Shown here one piece after another: positions 44,153-52,822 of a DNA stretch of 64,000 bases. Under the pieces are notes generated by a model. It worked only from the letters and a program-made list of their open reading frames with translations. It was not told the DNA's origin and searched no databases. The translations under genes and the position numbers were made by a program. Where the stretch lies: positions 124,001-188,000 of the forward strand of contig JACJNX010000077.1 in the NCBI GenBank assembly GCA_014695255.1. Reading direction: 5' to 3'. Numbering within the stretch: position 1 is the first letter of the stretch; each line of letters opens with the position of its first letter. The stretch is from Cyanobacteria bacterium FACHB-63. Lineage in GTDB: Bacteria; Cyanobacteriota; Cyanobacteriia; Leptolyngbyales; Leptolyngbyaceae.

Positions 44153-45019
44153 TCAAACTTTAAGACGACGCGGAATGCCAGTCATTTGAGTCAGAAGTTC
44201 TGAAGCAGAATTTAATAAGTGAGAATTGATGATGGTGTTGTAGTTGGGATGATCTGTGGTTCCTTCGGAGTTGCGCTTTGCGCTAATCGCACTCACAACT
44301 GCTGCCAAGTCCGCATTTCCCTTTCTCGCTCCTAAACCATTCACCGCACATTCAATCTGACGTACACCGACATCAAGGGCTGCAATTGAATTAGTTACTG
44401 CAAGCCCACAATCGTCGTGACAGTGAACTGCGATCGCAGCCTGTTCAATATTGGGAACGCGATGGATGACGCTGCGAATCAATTCAGAAAACTGTTCTGG
44501 TGTTGCTGTACCCAATGTATCAGGAATACTGATAGTCGTCGCGCCGTGATGAATGGCAGTTTCAATCGATCGACATAAAAAATCACGATCGCTTTTCAAC
44601 GCATTAAAGGCGCTCCACTCGACGTCATCGCGATAGTGACGTGCTAGTTGTATGCTTTCAGCAATCTGCGTGAGTGTTTCATGTTCTGATTGATGTACAG
44701 GTGTATAAATATGAATTCTGCCGCGTGTTGCAGGCTTAATCGCCAGCGCGACATCAATAATTTCTTCTGGAATAGAGTTTGCAAGTCCACAGACGGTTGC
44801 TTGCTTGATGCGCTTAGAAACCATAAATAGGGCATCGAAGTCTTTTCGATACGCCCCTGGGTAGCCAACTTCCAGAACATCGACTCGCATTGCTTCGAGC
44901 AGTTCTGCTAATTCTAATTTTTGGGCGATCGTCAAATTAACGCCCGGTGTAAGGTCACCGTCTCTTAAGGTAGTGTCGAAAATTATCACCCTTGAAGATT
45001 CATCTTGCACGTCTATCAT
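44153..45019 (-). CDS. 2-isopropylmalate/homocitrate synthase-like catalytic domain
   Basis: This is a 288-residue HMGL-like TIM barrel. DTTLRDGDLTPGV replaces the usual DTTLRDGEQSPG, and VHCHDDCGLAVTNSIAALD holds the metal His pair; VNGLGARKGNADL is the final loop. True isopropylmalate synthases have about 500 residues with a C-terminal leucine-binding domain, which is absent, so this enzyme would be feedback-insensitive or act on another 2-oxo acid. The C-terminal part contains an in-frame repeat insert (SAISAKRNSEGT). It lies between two SARP-type STAND genes. Confidence 0.8.
   Translation of the reverse strand: MIDVQDESSRVIIFDTTLRDGDLTPGVNLTIAQKLELAELLEAMRVDVLEVGYPGAYRKDFDALFMVSKRIKQATVCGLANSIPEEIIDVALAIKPATRGRIHIYTPVHQSEHETLTQIAESIQLARHYRDDVEWSAFNALKSDRDFLCRSIETAIHHGATTISIPDTLGTATPEQFSELIRSVIHRVPNIEQAAIAVHCHDDCGLAVTNSIAALDVGVRQIECAVNGLGARKGNADLAAVVSAISAKRNSEGTTDHPNYNTIINSHLLNSASELLTQMTGIPRRLKV
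44258..44290 (-). repeat. Interspersed repeat, copy 2 (in coding sequence)
   Basis: On the minus strand this reads GCGATTAGCGCAAAGCGCAA then CTCCGAAGGAACC. It is the same element as at 28724-28757 and adds about ten codons to the synthase-like gene without breaking the frame. Confidence 0.6.
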
Positions 45020-45062
45020 CCCTCTCTACCTATCCTTGTTTCTGTTATGCCGACAAGCATAG

Positions 45063-48000
45063 CTATGCAAGCGTTCCTGAAGCGTTTGGAAATCGTTTAC
45101 TAATCTGTTGCTGCATCATCCGCCGCCGAGGCTCGGAGATTTGGGCGTAGATGAGTTGTTGCACTTCCGCTTGAGTAAAGGCATATCCTACTTCACCTGT
45201 AATTAAATCCGCTGGCTGAATAACTGCTTGTTGCTCTAACTCTTCCATCGTGATCAGTAGAGTCGTGAGCGAACAATTCGTCAATTCGGTTAACAGAGTT
45301 GGGTCAAAACGAGTGCCGAGCATTGCTGCCCAGTTCAATAGTTCTCTCGTCGAAACATTCATTTCTTGGATGCGTTTAGCGCAAAGCGCAACCCCGTAGG
45401 AACCGAGAATTCTGTTGGCTGAATCGTTTTGATCGATCGAGGATAATGCTTGAATCGATCGAGCATCAGTCGCGCCGAGTTTGAGTAATGTTGCGCGCTG
45501 TGCTTCTGTTAATCCTTTTACACCAAAAATGTTAGTTCCTTCATAAGGACGTGTTGCCTGTAGAACTGCCAAGCTTCCACCCGTTTGAGCATTCCACAGT
45601 CGAATCGTTTCATCTTGGCTGCCACTCATGATCATAGAACCATCGGAACTAAAGGCAACTGACCAAGCGAGATTTGTGTGTCCTTCTAGAGTATTTAGGC
45701 ACCGCCCTGTTTTCACATCCCAAAGTTTGACGGTACGATCGCTACTCGCACTCGCTAACCTTGCCCCATCTGGGCTAAAACTCACTGACCAAACTCGACT
45801 ATCATGACCTTCAAGCGTTCTCAAGCAGCAACCTGTCTGAGCGTCCCATAGTTTGATTGTGTGATCTCCGCTGCCGCTGGCGAGTATCTTTCCGGTTGGA
45901 TCAAAAGCAATTGACCAAACCCAGTTTTGATGCCCTTCTAAAGTTTGTAAACAATCCCCGGTCTCTAAATTCCAAAGCTTAATCGTATTATCATAGCTGC
46001 CGCTTGCAAGCTGCTGATCCGAAAAAGCCACAGAGCAAACCCAATTTGTATGTCCAGACAGTGTTTTCAAGCAAACTCCCGTGCGAGTGTTCCACAGTTT
46101 GATCGTTTGATCTTCACTTCCACTTGCGAGGAGTTGCCCCTCTCGACTAAATGCGACTGACCAGATGCGGCTCGTATGCCCTTTTAAGGTCTGTAAACAA
46201 TTTCCAGTTTTCACATCCCAAAGTTTTACGATTTGATCTTCTCCTCCACTTGCTAGCATTGTTCCTTGAACATTAAACGTAACTGCACAGACCGCATTTG
46301 TGTGACCAGATAATGTTCTGACGGTGCAACGCTTTTTAACGTCCCAGAGCTTAATCGTGTGATCATCATGACCACTTGCTAGCAAATCCCCGATCGATGC
46401 CACTGACCCAACCCGATTCACGTAGCCTTGCAAAGTTCTACGGCATTGCCCAGTTGTTACTTGCCAGAGTTTGACGGTGTGATCGCCGCTACCACTTGCT
46501 AATAGTTGACCATCAGAACTGAATGCAACCGAACGCACCCAATTTTGGTGCCCTTGTAGCGTTTGCTGACACGCCCCAGTTTCAACCTGCCAAAGCCGAA
46601 TGGTTCGGTCTTCGCTGCCGCTCGCAAGCAACTGCCCATCGGGACTAAACGCAATCGATCGCACCCAATTCTGATGTCCTTGTAGCGTTTTACAGCATTC
46701 TCCAGTTTGGACTCGCCAAAGCTTGATGGTGCGATCGCTACTACTACTCGCCAACCATTGCCCATCGGAACTAAAGGCAACCGACCAAACTTTCTCAGTG
46801 TGCCCATGCAAAGTTTGGCGACAAGTACCCGTTTTTACGTCCCAAAGCTTTATGGTTTCATCATCGCTCCCGCTTGCCAGCAATGTTCCACTCCTATTAA
46901 AAGCAATCGATCGTACCCAAGCCGTATGATCTTGCAGGGTTTGATAACATTCCCCAGTATTCAAATTCCAAAGTTTAATCGTGCGATCTTCACTCGCGCT
47001 TGCGAGAATTGGTTGATCGGGGTGAAAAGCAACTGACCAAACTTGACACCGATGCCCTTGAAGGGTCTGGAGACATTGCCCAGTTTGAATGTCCCAGAGT
47101 TTGATCGTGCGATCGCTACTTCCACTCGCCAGCGTTTTACTATCCGGGCTGAACGCTACCGACCAAATCCAGTCTGTATGCCCGATACAAGTCTGTAACG
47201 GTTTCCCTTCTGCCACATTCCAAATCTTCACTTCTCCAGTCGCATCTCCGGTCGCTAACAATGAACCATTGGTGCTAAAGGTAACTGCTAGAGGCAAACT
47301 GAGTGTCTCAGTTAACGTAGCCTGAGAGAGATCAGTTTCGCTCAGATCACAGTGATGTAGATTCACATCTCGTAAATCGACTTGCCAAAGCGCCAATCGT
47401 GAAAAATCAGTATTAGTGATGCTTCGAGTGAGATGACGGAGGAGATTAAAAAGATTGCCGCCTGCGTAACTAGGCTGTAGTGGAAGTTGCGTTTGTAATG
47501 TCGTGAATGCCGTTCTGATGTGCTGTTCTACATTGCTCTGGTTGCCAGAACGATTCAATAATTCCTGTAAAATCGGCTGCAAAACTTCCCGGCTTTGAAT
47601 CTCCTGAATATAATCACTACACCGAGCTTTAATTAAAGCATGGCGATGAATTAAGCTAGTCAGATCTGTGAGGCTTCCATTCACAATCTCATTGCAAATC
47701 TGTTCTAGGAAATGTTGAGAGATATATTCCATCACTACAGGTTGCTGAGTATAGCTGCCTGTTTGTTTTTCAATGAGCGATCGCCATCGCAGCGACTCTA
47801 AAGCTTCTAGTAATTCCGCGCGTGAAATCTTGGGGACAATATCTTCCATCAACTCATTAACCGTTGTCCATTCACGATTAATTGCTAACCAGTACATGAC
47901 TGTTTTCTCGATCGCTGTGCATCGCTGGCACTGTTGCTCTAATAGTCGATGAATGTTGTTTAGAATTGTCGTATCTTGTGCGAGAAATGCTGCAATATCG

Positions 48001-49556
48001 CCATCGAACAAATCCTGAATTGAAGTTGCAACAATTTTCAGCGCTAAGGGATTGTAGCCGTAGAATTGCCCTAACTGCTGTTGTTCTTGCTCTGTTCCAA
48101 ATAATCCTTTCGATTGGATCAAGGCGATCGCTGCTTCTGATGAACCGCGTAACAATAGCGATCGAACAGGTAAATCCATACCTTCAAGCATCGCGATTTC
48201 TGTTGGCTTTTCTCGGCTCGTTAGCAATACGCAACTTTGATGCGCGGTTTCTCCAATGGCTCGTAAAAGTTCACCGTATGCCTCATATCCAGCGCGGTAC
48301 TGTCCTGATTGTTGTTCGCCTTGCAAGATCGTTTCTAGATTATCCAAAACGAGCAAACACCGAGCTTCACGAAGCCAATACAGCAATCGCTTCAAAGAGG
48401 GTTCTGTGTCTTGTTGATTCGATAGAAATGAAACAAATTCAGCGAGCAGCGCTTCGAGGGGTGGAGAATTTCTCAGCGATCGCCACATCACAAAGTCAAA
48501 AGAAGAACTTAACTGTTGCGCTAGCTTAACAGACAGCGAGGTTTTCCCAATTCCGCCCATCCCTAAGAGGGTAACGGCTCGACAGCGATCGTGTTTAATC
48601 CATTGTTGCAGGTTCTCTAATTCTTCCGTCCGACCATAGAATAAGCTAACATCAGTCGCCTCGCCCCAATCCGTTTCAGTCGTGGAGACTGTAATTTCTT
48701 CTTTAGGGTGATGTTGAGGCGTTAGAGATTCGTCGGTTTCGTTGAGCAGAGATTCATAAAGATTGCGGGTCGCAGGGCTGGGATCGATTCCAAGTTCGTC
48801 GCATAGAATTGCCATGCAGCGATGATAGGTTTGCAAGGCATTCGCACGATCGCCAATCAACGCATACGATCGCATCAAGTCAAAATAGCCTGCTTCATTC
48901 AGGGGATCAATTCGTAGCAGTTGATGAGCATAGCGAATTGCATTGCTGTAGTCCTGTTGATTTAATAATTGCTGGATCAATCGCGCATAAACCTGAATAC
49001 AAGCTTGTTGCAATCGTTCCTGTTCAGCTTCGATCCATTCGTCATAGCAGTTTGGAAGTAGCTTTCCTTGATAGAGATCTGCTGCTCGTTTGAGGGCTGT
49101 GATATCCGCATTTTCTGCGATCGCGGCTTCAAATTCCATCACATCCAGCACGAACGGCGCGTCGAGTCGCCACTGTAGGGTTTTATTGTCGATCGCAATG
49201 AATTGATCCACGATGGGCAGAACCTGCCGTAACTCGTGAATCACTCGTCGCAGATTTGTGCGGGCTTGTGCATCTGGAGAGTCCGCCCAGAATAAAAATG
49301 CTAAATGCTGCCGGGGCTGTGCCTTGTGTCGATTTAATGCGAGGTAGGCAAGTAGAGATTGAAGCCGATCTGAAATCGCCCCGGTTAAGGATTTGTCTCC
49401 GTAGGATAAATCAAATCCACCAAAAAGCTGAATGCGTAGCACAATCTCCTCCCGAACTTTCGCCAAAACACCAAGGGTAGACAGATCCCTAGCTTCATCT
49501 AAAGGTTTCTTCTTTAAATAGAATTCTGGAATTGCGTTTTTCCTAGCTTTGATCAT
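45063..49556 (-). CDS. AfsR-like STAND ATPase: SARP (wHTH+BTAD), NB-ARC, 14 WD40 blades
   Basis: This 1497-residue protein is the most complete of the three. Residues 40-130 (LRIQLFGGFDLSYGDKSL, then RTNLRRVIHELRQVLPIVDQ) are the SARP winged helix; 140-280 the BTAD helical domain (CYDEWIEAEQERLQQACIQV…, AILCDELGIDPSPATRNLYE). NB-ARC has [11 protein letters not shown] and CLLVLDN. Then come 14 WD40 blades, the GTNIFGVKGLTEAQR tail, and an extra ~130-residue helical end similar to C-termini of LuxR/AfsR-type ATPases. ATG 49556 is the only good start. It probably regulates transcription; its own promoter carries a SARP-box-like repeat. Confidence 0.88.
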   Translation of the reverse strand: MIKARKNAIPEFYLKKKPLDEARDLSTLGVLAKVREEIVLRIQLFGGFDLSYGDKSLTGAISDRLQSLLAYLALNRHKAQPRQHLAFLFWADSPDAQARTNLRRVIHELRQVLPIVDQFIAIDNKTLQWRLDAPFVLDVMEFEAAIAENADITALKRAADLYQGKLLPNCYDEWIEAEQERLQQACIQVYARLIQQLLNQQDYSNAIRYAHQLLRIDPLNEAGYFDLMRSYALIGDRANALQTYHRCMAILCDELGIDPSPATRNLYESLLNETDESLTPQHHPKEEITVSTTETDWGEATDVSLFYGRTEELENLQQWIKHDRCRAVTLLGMGGIGKTSLSVKLAQQLSSSFDFVMWRSLRNSPPLEALLAEFVSFLSNQQDTEPSLKRLLYWLREARCLLVLDNLETILQGEQQSGQYRAGYEAYGELLRAIGETAHQSCVLLTSREKPTEIAMLEGMDLPVRSLLLRGSSEAAIALIQSKGLFGTEQEQQQLGQFYGYNPLALKIVATSIQDLFDGDIAAFLAQDTTILNNIHRLLEQQCQRCTAIEKTVMYWLAINREWTTVNELMEDIVPKISRAELLEALESLRWRSLIEKQTGSYTQQPVVMEYISQHFLEQICNEIVNGSLTDLTSLIHRHALIKARCSDYIQEIQSREVLQPILQELLNRSGNQSNVEQHIRTAFTTLQTQLPLQPSYAGGNLFNLLRHLTRSITNTDFSRLALWQVDLRDVNLHHCDLSETDLSQATLTETLSLPLAVTFSTNGSLLATGDATGEVKIWNVAEGKPLQTCIGHTDWIWSVAFSPDSKTLASGSSDRTIKLWDIQTGQCLQTLQGHRCQVWSVAFHPDQPILASASEDRTIKLWNLNTGECYQTLQDHTAWVRSIAFNRSGTLLASGSDDETIKLWDVKTGTCRQTLHGHTEKVWSVAFSSDGQWLASSSSDRTIKLWRVQTGECCKTLQGHQNWVRSIAFSPDGQLLASGSEDRTIRLWQVETGACQQTLQGHQNWVRSVAFSSDGQLLASGSGDHTVKLWQVTTGQCRRTLQGYVNRVGSVASIGDLLASGHDDHTIKLWDVKKRCTVRTLSGHTNAVCAVTFNVQGTMLASGGEDQIVKLWDVKTGNCLQTLKGHTSRIWSVAFSREGQLLASGSEDQTIKLWNTRTGVCLKTLSGHTNWVCSVAFSDQQLASGSYDNTIKLWNLETGDCLQTLEGHQNWVWSIAFDPTGKILASGSGDHTIKLWDAQTGCCLRTLEGHDSRVWSVSFSPDGARLASASSDRTVKLWDVKTGRCLNTLEGHTNLAWSVAFSSDGSMIMSGSQDETIRLWNAQTGGSLAVLQATRPYEGTNIFGVKGLTEAQRATLLKLGATDARSIQALSSIDQNDSANRILGSYGVALCAKRIQEMNVSTRELLNWAAMLGTRFDPTLLTELTNCSLTTLLITMEELEQQAVIQPADLITGEVGYAFTQAEVQQLIYAQISEPRRRMMQQQISKRFPNASGTLA
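45376..45405 (+). repeat. Interspersed repeat, copy 3 (in coding sequence)
   Basis: The plus strand reads TTAGCGCAAAGCGCAACCCC then GTAGGAACCG, matching 26 of 30 bases of the 28728 copy. It lies in the C-terminal extension of the AfsR-like gene, encoding LGSYGVALCAKR in frame. Confidence 0.6.
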
Positions 49557-49693
49557 ATTTCTTTAATTTTGAACACTAAGTATTCAGGAACTCGCTAGTG
49601 CTGCGTTTAGGTTTCACGTCAAGGATCAGTTGGGTTATGCAGATTAATGATTGTCATACACGTCTGTTTCGTTAAAGCGGTGATGTCGGATCG

Positions 49694-49711
49694 GGAACGA
49701 TTTAGGAACGA
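49694..49711 (-). promoter_or_regulatory. SARP-box-like direct repeat upstream of STAND gene 3
   Basis: On the coding (minus) strand the heptamer TCGTTCC occurs twice with a 4-base spacer (TAAA), 137 bases before the ATG at 49556. Spacing, sequence and orientation match the site before STAND gene 2. It also lies 58 bases before the divergent gene at 49770. Confidence 0.58.
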
Positions 49712-49769
49712 TCGCTTTACTACTGTGAAATCAAAGCCAAAAAGAGTTTTACTTGCGAGGAATCCAATC

Positions 49770-50042
49770 ATGAAATGTCAGGCTTACTCCCTCAATCTTC
49801 TAACTGCATTCCGCCGCCGACTCGAAGCAGTTGAAATTCGGAATTCAGAAATGGCAAAGCTAGTGTGCAAGCTCATCCCGTCACATTGCCCATTTGAGAG
49901 AACAATTACCCTCTTTGGCAGGGCTGTTCACATTCCTCCGCTCTGCAAACTGAATCCTCTGTATGATCAGCTTGTTGAACTCCGATTCAAAGCGCTCACC
50001 TATTTAGCTGATCGATCTGAATCAACGGTACATTACATCTAA
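49770..50042 (+). CDS. Mo-dependent nitrogenase C-terminal-like protein
   Basis: This is a 90-residue protein starting MKCQAYSLNLLTAFRRRLEA (ATG 49770; the frame is open further upstream but unlike the family). AKLVCKLIPSHCPFER and GRAVHIPPLCKLNPLYDQLV match the small cyanobacterial Mo-nitro_C family, named for likeness to a nitrogenase-associated segment. Such proteins are common in non-fixing cyanobacteria too, so it is not evidence of nitrogen fixation. The conserved Cys pair may bind metal. Confidence 0.78.
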   Translation: MKCQAYSLNLLTAFRRRLEAVEIRNSEMAKLVCKLIPSHCPFERTITLFGRAVHIPPLCKLNPLYDQLVELRFKALTYLADRSESTVHYI

Positions 50043-50055
50043 TGAGGACATTGTT

Positions 50056-50097
50056 ATGTCTGATTTTTATGATCAACTTGCGCCGTTCTACCACCTC
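50056..50097 (+). pseudogene. N-terminal stub of a SAM methyltransferase
   Basis: An ATG 13 bases after the previous gene begins MSDFYDQLAPFYHL, the typical opening of class I SAM-dependent methyltransferases. The likeness stops there because the sequence runs into the 3' end of the convergent phytochelatin-synthase-like gene. It is a breakpoint left by an insertion or deletion. Confidence 0.5.
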
Positions 50098-50816
50098 CGA
50101 GCTATCAGATACCCACGCGATCGCCGAGTGGTAGAATCGGTTGTCTTCATGGCTTGCCACAGGTCTGAGACCGATACCCAAACCGAGGGATATTTGTAAC
50201 TTGATACATCTGCAATTAATATTCGATCGCTCGGTTCATGATACGCCGCGATCGGAGAAATATGCCCTCCGCCTTCTTGTCCTAACGCGGCTCGATCGTA
50301 GTTTACGATGACGTAATCATTAGCATTGCTGAGATTCGCTCTTACCTGCACTCGAAATTGCTCTAAAGATGTGTCCGAGGCAAATTGTGTTTTCACTCGC
50401 ACAGAATGATTTTGTAGCAGCATTGCTAGCTGTTCGAGTGACATTCCGAGAAATGCGATCATATACGGTGAACGAATCCGTTGTGCTGCCGGAGTAAAAA
50501 AGCTGTCCTGAGTGAGCGGAGGAGATGAAGTTTTGAGCGCATTCACAACCATTACAGCACTGGCAACACCACAATACGCCCGAAGCTTCTGAGTTTGAAA
50601 CCGCTCAAACAGTGACGCATAATCCTGCTTGGCACGACTTTGAGCGAGAAGCTGTTGACCCTTTGCGGAATCTAGGGCAATCAGCTTGCTTGGGACTAAG
50701 CGCCGATCGATAGCAGACGGAGTGAGCAGGTAAACACTGATACCCGTTGCACCCATTCCCAAAATCGATGCAGTAATGATTCCTAACTGGATTGCTAGAT
50801 TACGTTTCGACTTCAT
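50088..50816 (-). CDS. Phytochelatin synthase-like cysteine peptidase
   Basis: This 242-residue protein (ATG 50816) starts with a membrane anchor or signal segment (LAIQLGIITASILGMGATGI). The papain-like triad of the phytochelatin synthase N-terminal domain is present: Cys82 in RAYCGVASA, His185 in GGHISP and Asp203 in IADVSSYKYP. Cyanobacterial homologues hydrolyse glutathione to gamma-Glu-Cys rather than making phytochelatin; the same is likely here, in the periplasm. An in-frame ATG at 50909 would bury the signal, so I prefer the shorter form. Confidence 0.88.
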   Translation of the reverse strand: MKSKRNLAIQLGIITASILGMGATGISVYLLTPSAIDRRLVPSKLIALDSAKGQQLLAQSRAKQDYASLFERFQTQKLRAYCGVASAVMVVNALKTSSPPLTQDSFFTPAAQRIRSPYMIAFLGMSLEQLAMLLQNHSVRVKTQFASDTSLEQFRVQVRANLSNANDYVIVNYDRAALGQEGGGHISPIAAYHEPSDRILIADVSSYKYPSVWVSVSDLWQAMKTTDSTTRRSRGYLIARRW

Positions 50817-50935
50817 GAAAAGACTCGATCGTTGTTTTATCTTTTCAAGCGTGCTGGATTCCGGGTGCGCTTTCAAGCTCGTTGCAGCATCGATACTTAT
50901 TTTCACCAAGGAATAGTCTGGCTTGTATGCTTAGA

Positions 50936-52120
50936 TTAACGCTCTCGCACAACTGCAAGCAATCGCCACTGCTGCAAATACAACACTGCAATCAGTGCAA
51001 TTCCAATCAAAACAAGTCCGCTATAATTGACACCCGACCAGCCCCAATCATTCAATAATCGCCCTGAGAGAAACGTAGAAAGCGCAACAAAACTAAGCAT
51101 GAGAAAATCGTGGGCTGCCTGAACTTTTGCTCGTTCTGCTGGTAAATACGCTTTTGTGAGCAGCGTGGTGGAACCAATGAACATAAAATTCCAACCGATC
51201 CCCAGCAGCAGTAGTGCTCCGAAGAAGTGAGGTGCATTTGTTCCTGCTAGATTAATCGCAATGCACAGACCATTGAGGAGAATACCAACCAGAATGATCG
51301 TTAGTACACCAAAGCGAGCAATCAAATACCCCGTAAACAGCGATGGAGTAAACATCCCCAGCACGTGCCATTGAATAACTGATGCAGCGGTGTGGAAAGG
51401 ATGATGAACGGCAGTCATCGCCAATGGGGTTGCTGTCATCAACAGCGCCATCACCCCATAACCCATCATGCTGCCTAACACCGCAACAATGAACACGGGT
51501 TGTTGCATGATTGTTCCTAACCCACGTCCTTGATCTGAGTGTGTTTGCTGTGTCAATGGGGGCAGATCAACTAGGTTTAGCAGAAGCAAGGTGATGATTT
51601 GCAGCAGAGCGATCGCGACCAATCCCCCAGCAAACGTAGTCGGTAGCCAATCTTTTGCCCAGATTGCAAGCTGCGGCCCAACCAACGCCGCTAAGATGCC
51701 CCCTGAAATCACAAAAGAAATCGCACGAGAGCGAAATGCTTCGCTTGCCGAATCTGCGGCTGCAAAACGGTAATAGCCCACAAACCCGTTGAACACCCCA
51801 TAAAGCAAGGTGGCAACATTGAACAGAAGGAAACTGTTTGCCAGAACAGCATAAATGCCTAAGCTTGCACCACTCAATCCTACGAATACTCCAATCATGA
51901 AGCCGAGCTTACGTCCCCACCGCTTGAGAATCAGGGCTGCGGGAATCGTAGTTAGCATCGTTGCAAGTTGTAAAATGGCGAGAGGGAGCGTGGCGAGTGA
52001 TTTATCGGGGGTTAAGGTTGCACCAATGAGTGCCGCAATGGTAAACAGAACAATACTACCTGTCATCGCAAGTGCCTGACAGAGCGCGAGCAGAAGGACA
52101 ACCTTTTTTTCTTGGTTCAT
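50936..52120 (-). CDS. Major facilitator superfamily transporter
   Basis: This is a 394-residue protein with about 12 hydrophobic helices. The MFS loop 2-3 motif appears as LKRWGRKLGFMIG, and a half-way repeat is seen at helix 7. Substrate unknown; the family includes drug and metabolite exporters. It is monocistronic on the minus strand. A triple heptamer repeat lies about 95 bases upstream of its start. Confidence 0.88.
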   Translation of the reverse strand: MNQEKKVVLLLALCQALAMTGSIVLFTIAALIGATLTPDKSLATLPLAILQLATMLTTIPAALILKRWGRKLGFMIGVFVGLSGASLGIYAVLANSFLLFNVATLLYGVFNGFVGYYRFAAADSASEAFRSRAISFVISGGILAALVGPQLAIWAKDWLPTTFAGGLVAIALLQIITLLLLNLVDLPPLTQQTHSDQGRGLGTIMQQPVFIVAVLGSMMGYGVMALLMTATPLAMTAVHHPFHTAASVIQWHVLGMFTPSLFTGYLIARFGVLTIILVGILLNGLCIAINLAGTNAPHFFGALLLLGIGWNFMFIGSTTLLTKAYLPAERAKVQAAHDFLMLSFVALSTFLSGRLLNDWGWSGVNYSGLVLIGIALIAVLYLQQWRLLAVVRER

Positions 52121-52195
52121 GGAGAAATTACCCTAAGAGCATTAAAACTGCAACACCTGAGTCGGCGAACTTTTCTAACTCTAACTTCAGTGAAC

Positions 52196-52420
52196 CTAAG
52201 ATAGCGAAAGTAGCGTCCTAGAAGCGTTCCAAAAATGTTCCAGCCTATCAATCAGATGTCGCCATGCTCCCCCGCTTCTTGCGATGTATCGCGGGCCATT
52301 GAACACTTCACGTAGACTGTGTTCGCGTTGCGGAGCATCTTCGGTCATTAAGGTTAAGTATGGAGCGACAAATGCCCATTCTTCATCGCTCACAGCACTT
52401 GGATGAAGCTTTCTACTCAT
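52196..52420 (-). mobile_element. IS5-family transposase N-terminal fragment
   Basis: This 74-codon frame begins MSRKLHPSAVSDEEWAFVAP followed by LTLMTEDAPQREHSLREVFN, the N-terminal domain of IS5-type transposases. The match ends after GGAWRHL; the catalytic DDE part is missing. It is a dead fragment near the boundary of the PKS cluster. Confidence 0.85.
52213..52241 (+). promoter_or_regulatory. Triple heptamer with 11-bp period
   Basis: GCGTCCT, GCGTTCC and ATGTTCC occur in a row, each separated by 4 bases. The pattern is the same as in the SARP-box-like sites at 40335 and 49694, but it lies inside the transposase fragment, so it may be coincidence. On the plus strand its orientation faces the PKS cluster. 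Confidence 0.35.
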
Positions 52421-52822
52421 CCTCCCAGTCTAAAAAAGTGCATAGCACCCTCTAGACGTTCTAGGAAGATATTGTCACAAAGGTAGAATAATCGTACTGA
52501 TTCTACTCTGTTCACGATCGCTGACCCATGTACTCTCGTCATCGATTCCCGTCTGATGTGGGATTACTGCGTTTAATCTTGAACATTACGACGGAGAGAG
52601 CAGCCACCGAGAGTTAATGGTGACGATCGCAGTAAATTTTACTTGGCAATCGATCGCGGAGTTTTCTACACAATTTATGACTGAATGCAGCGATCGGAAT
52701 GGAAGGAACTGTACTTGGTTGAGCCGTAGTAGCCGGCTTATTCTAATCATTAAGCACAGAGAAAACGAACTGAGTTCTGTTCTAGAGTATGTGACTTTCT
52801 CAAGTGCTTTGCTACGAATTGA
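52421..52822. other. Region upstream of the PKS cluster
   Basis: These 402 bases hold no recognised gene. A 69-codon frame (52617-52826) overlaps the next start by ATGA, but it has no family likeness and no ribosome site. The promoter of the plus-strand cluster should be here. Confidence 0.4.

Noticed and set aside
45071-45088. GCGTTCC-TGAA-GCGTTTG as another SARP-like site
   Set aside because: It lies in the last codons of the AfsR-like gene and the second heptamer departs from consensus; orientation to the next gene is opposite to the two good sites.
30792-49556. STAND genes as an anti-phage (Avs-like) island
   Set aside because: No nuclease, protease, TIR or pore effector is fused or adjacent; DNA-binding N-termini fit regulation better.
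49770-50042. Evidence of nitrogen fixation
   Set aside because: The small Mo-nitro_C-like family occurs in cyanobacteria without nitrogenase; no nif genes are present.
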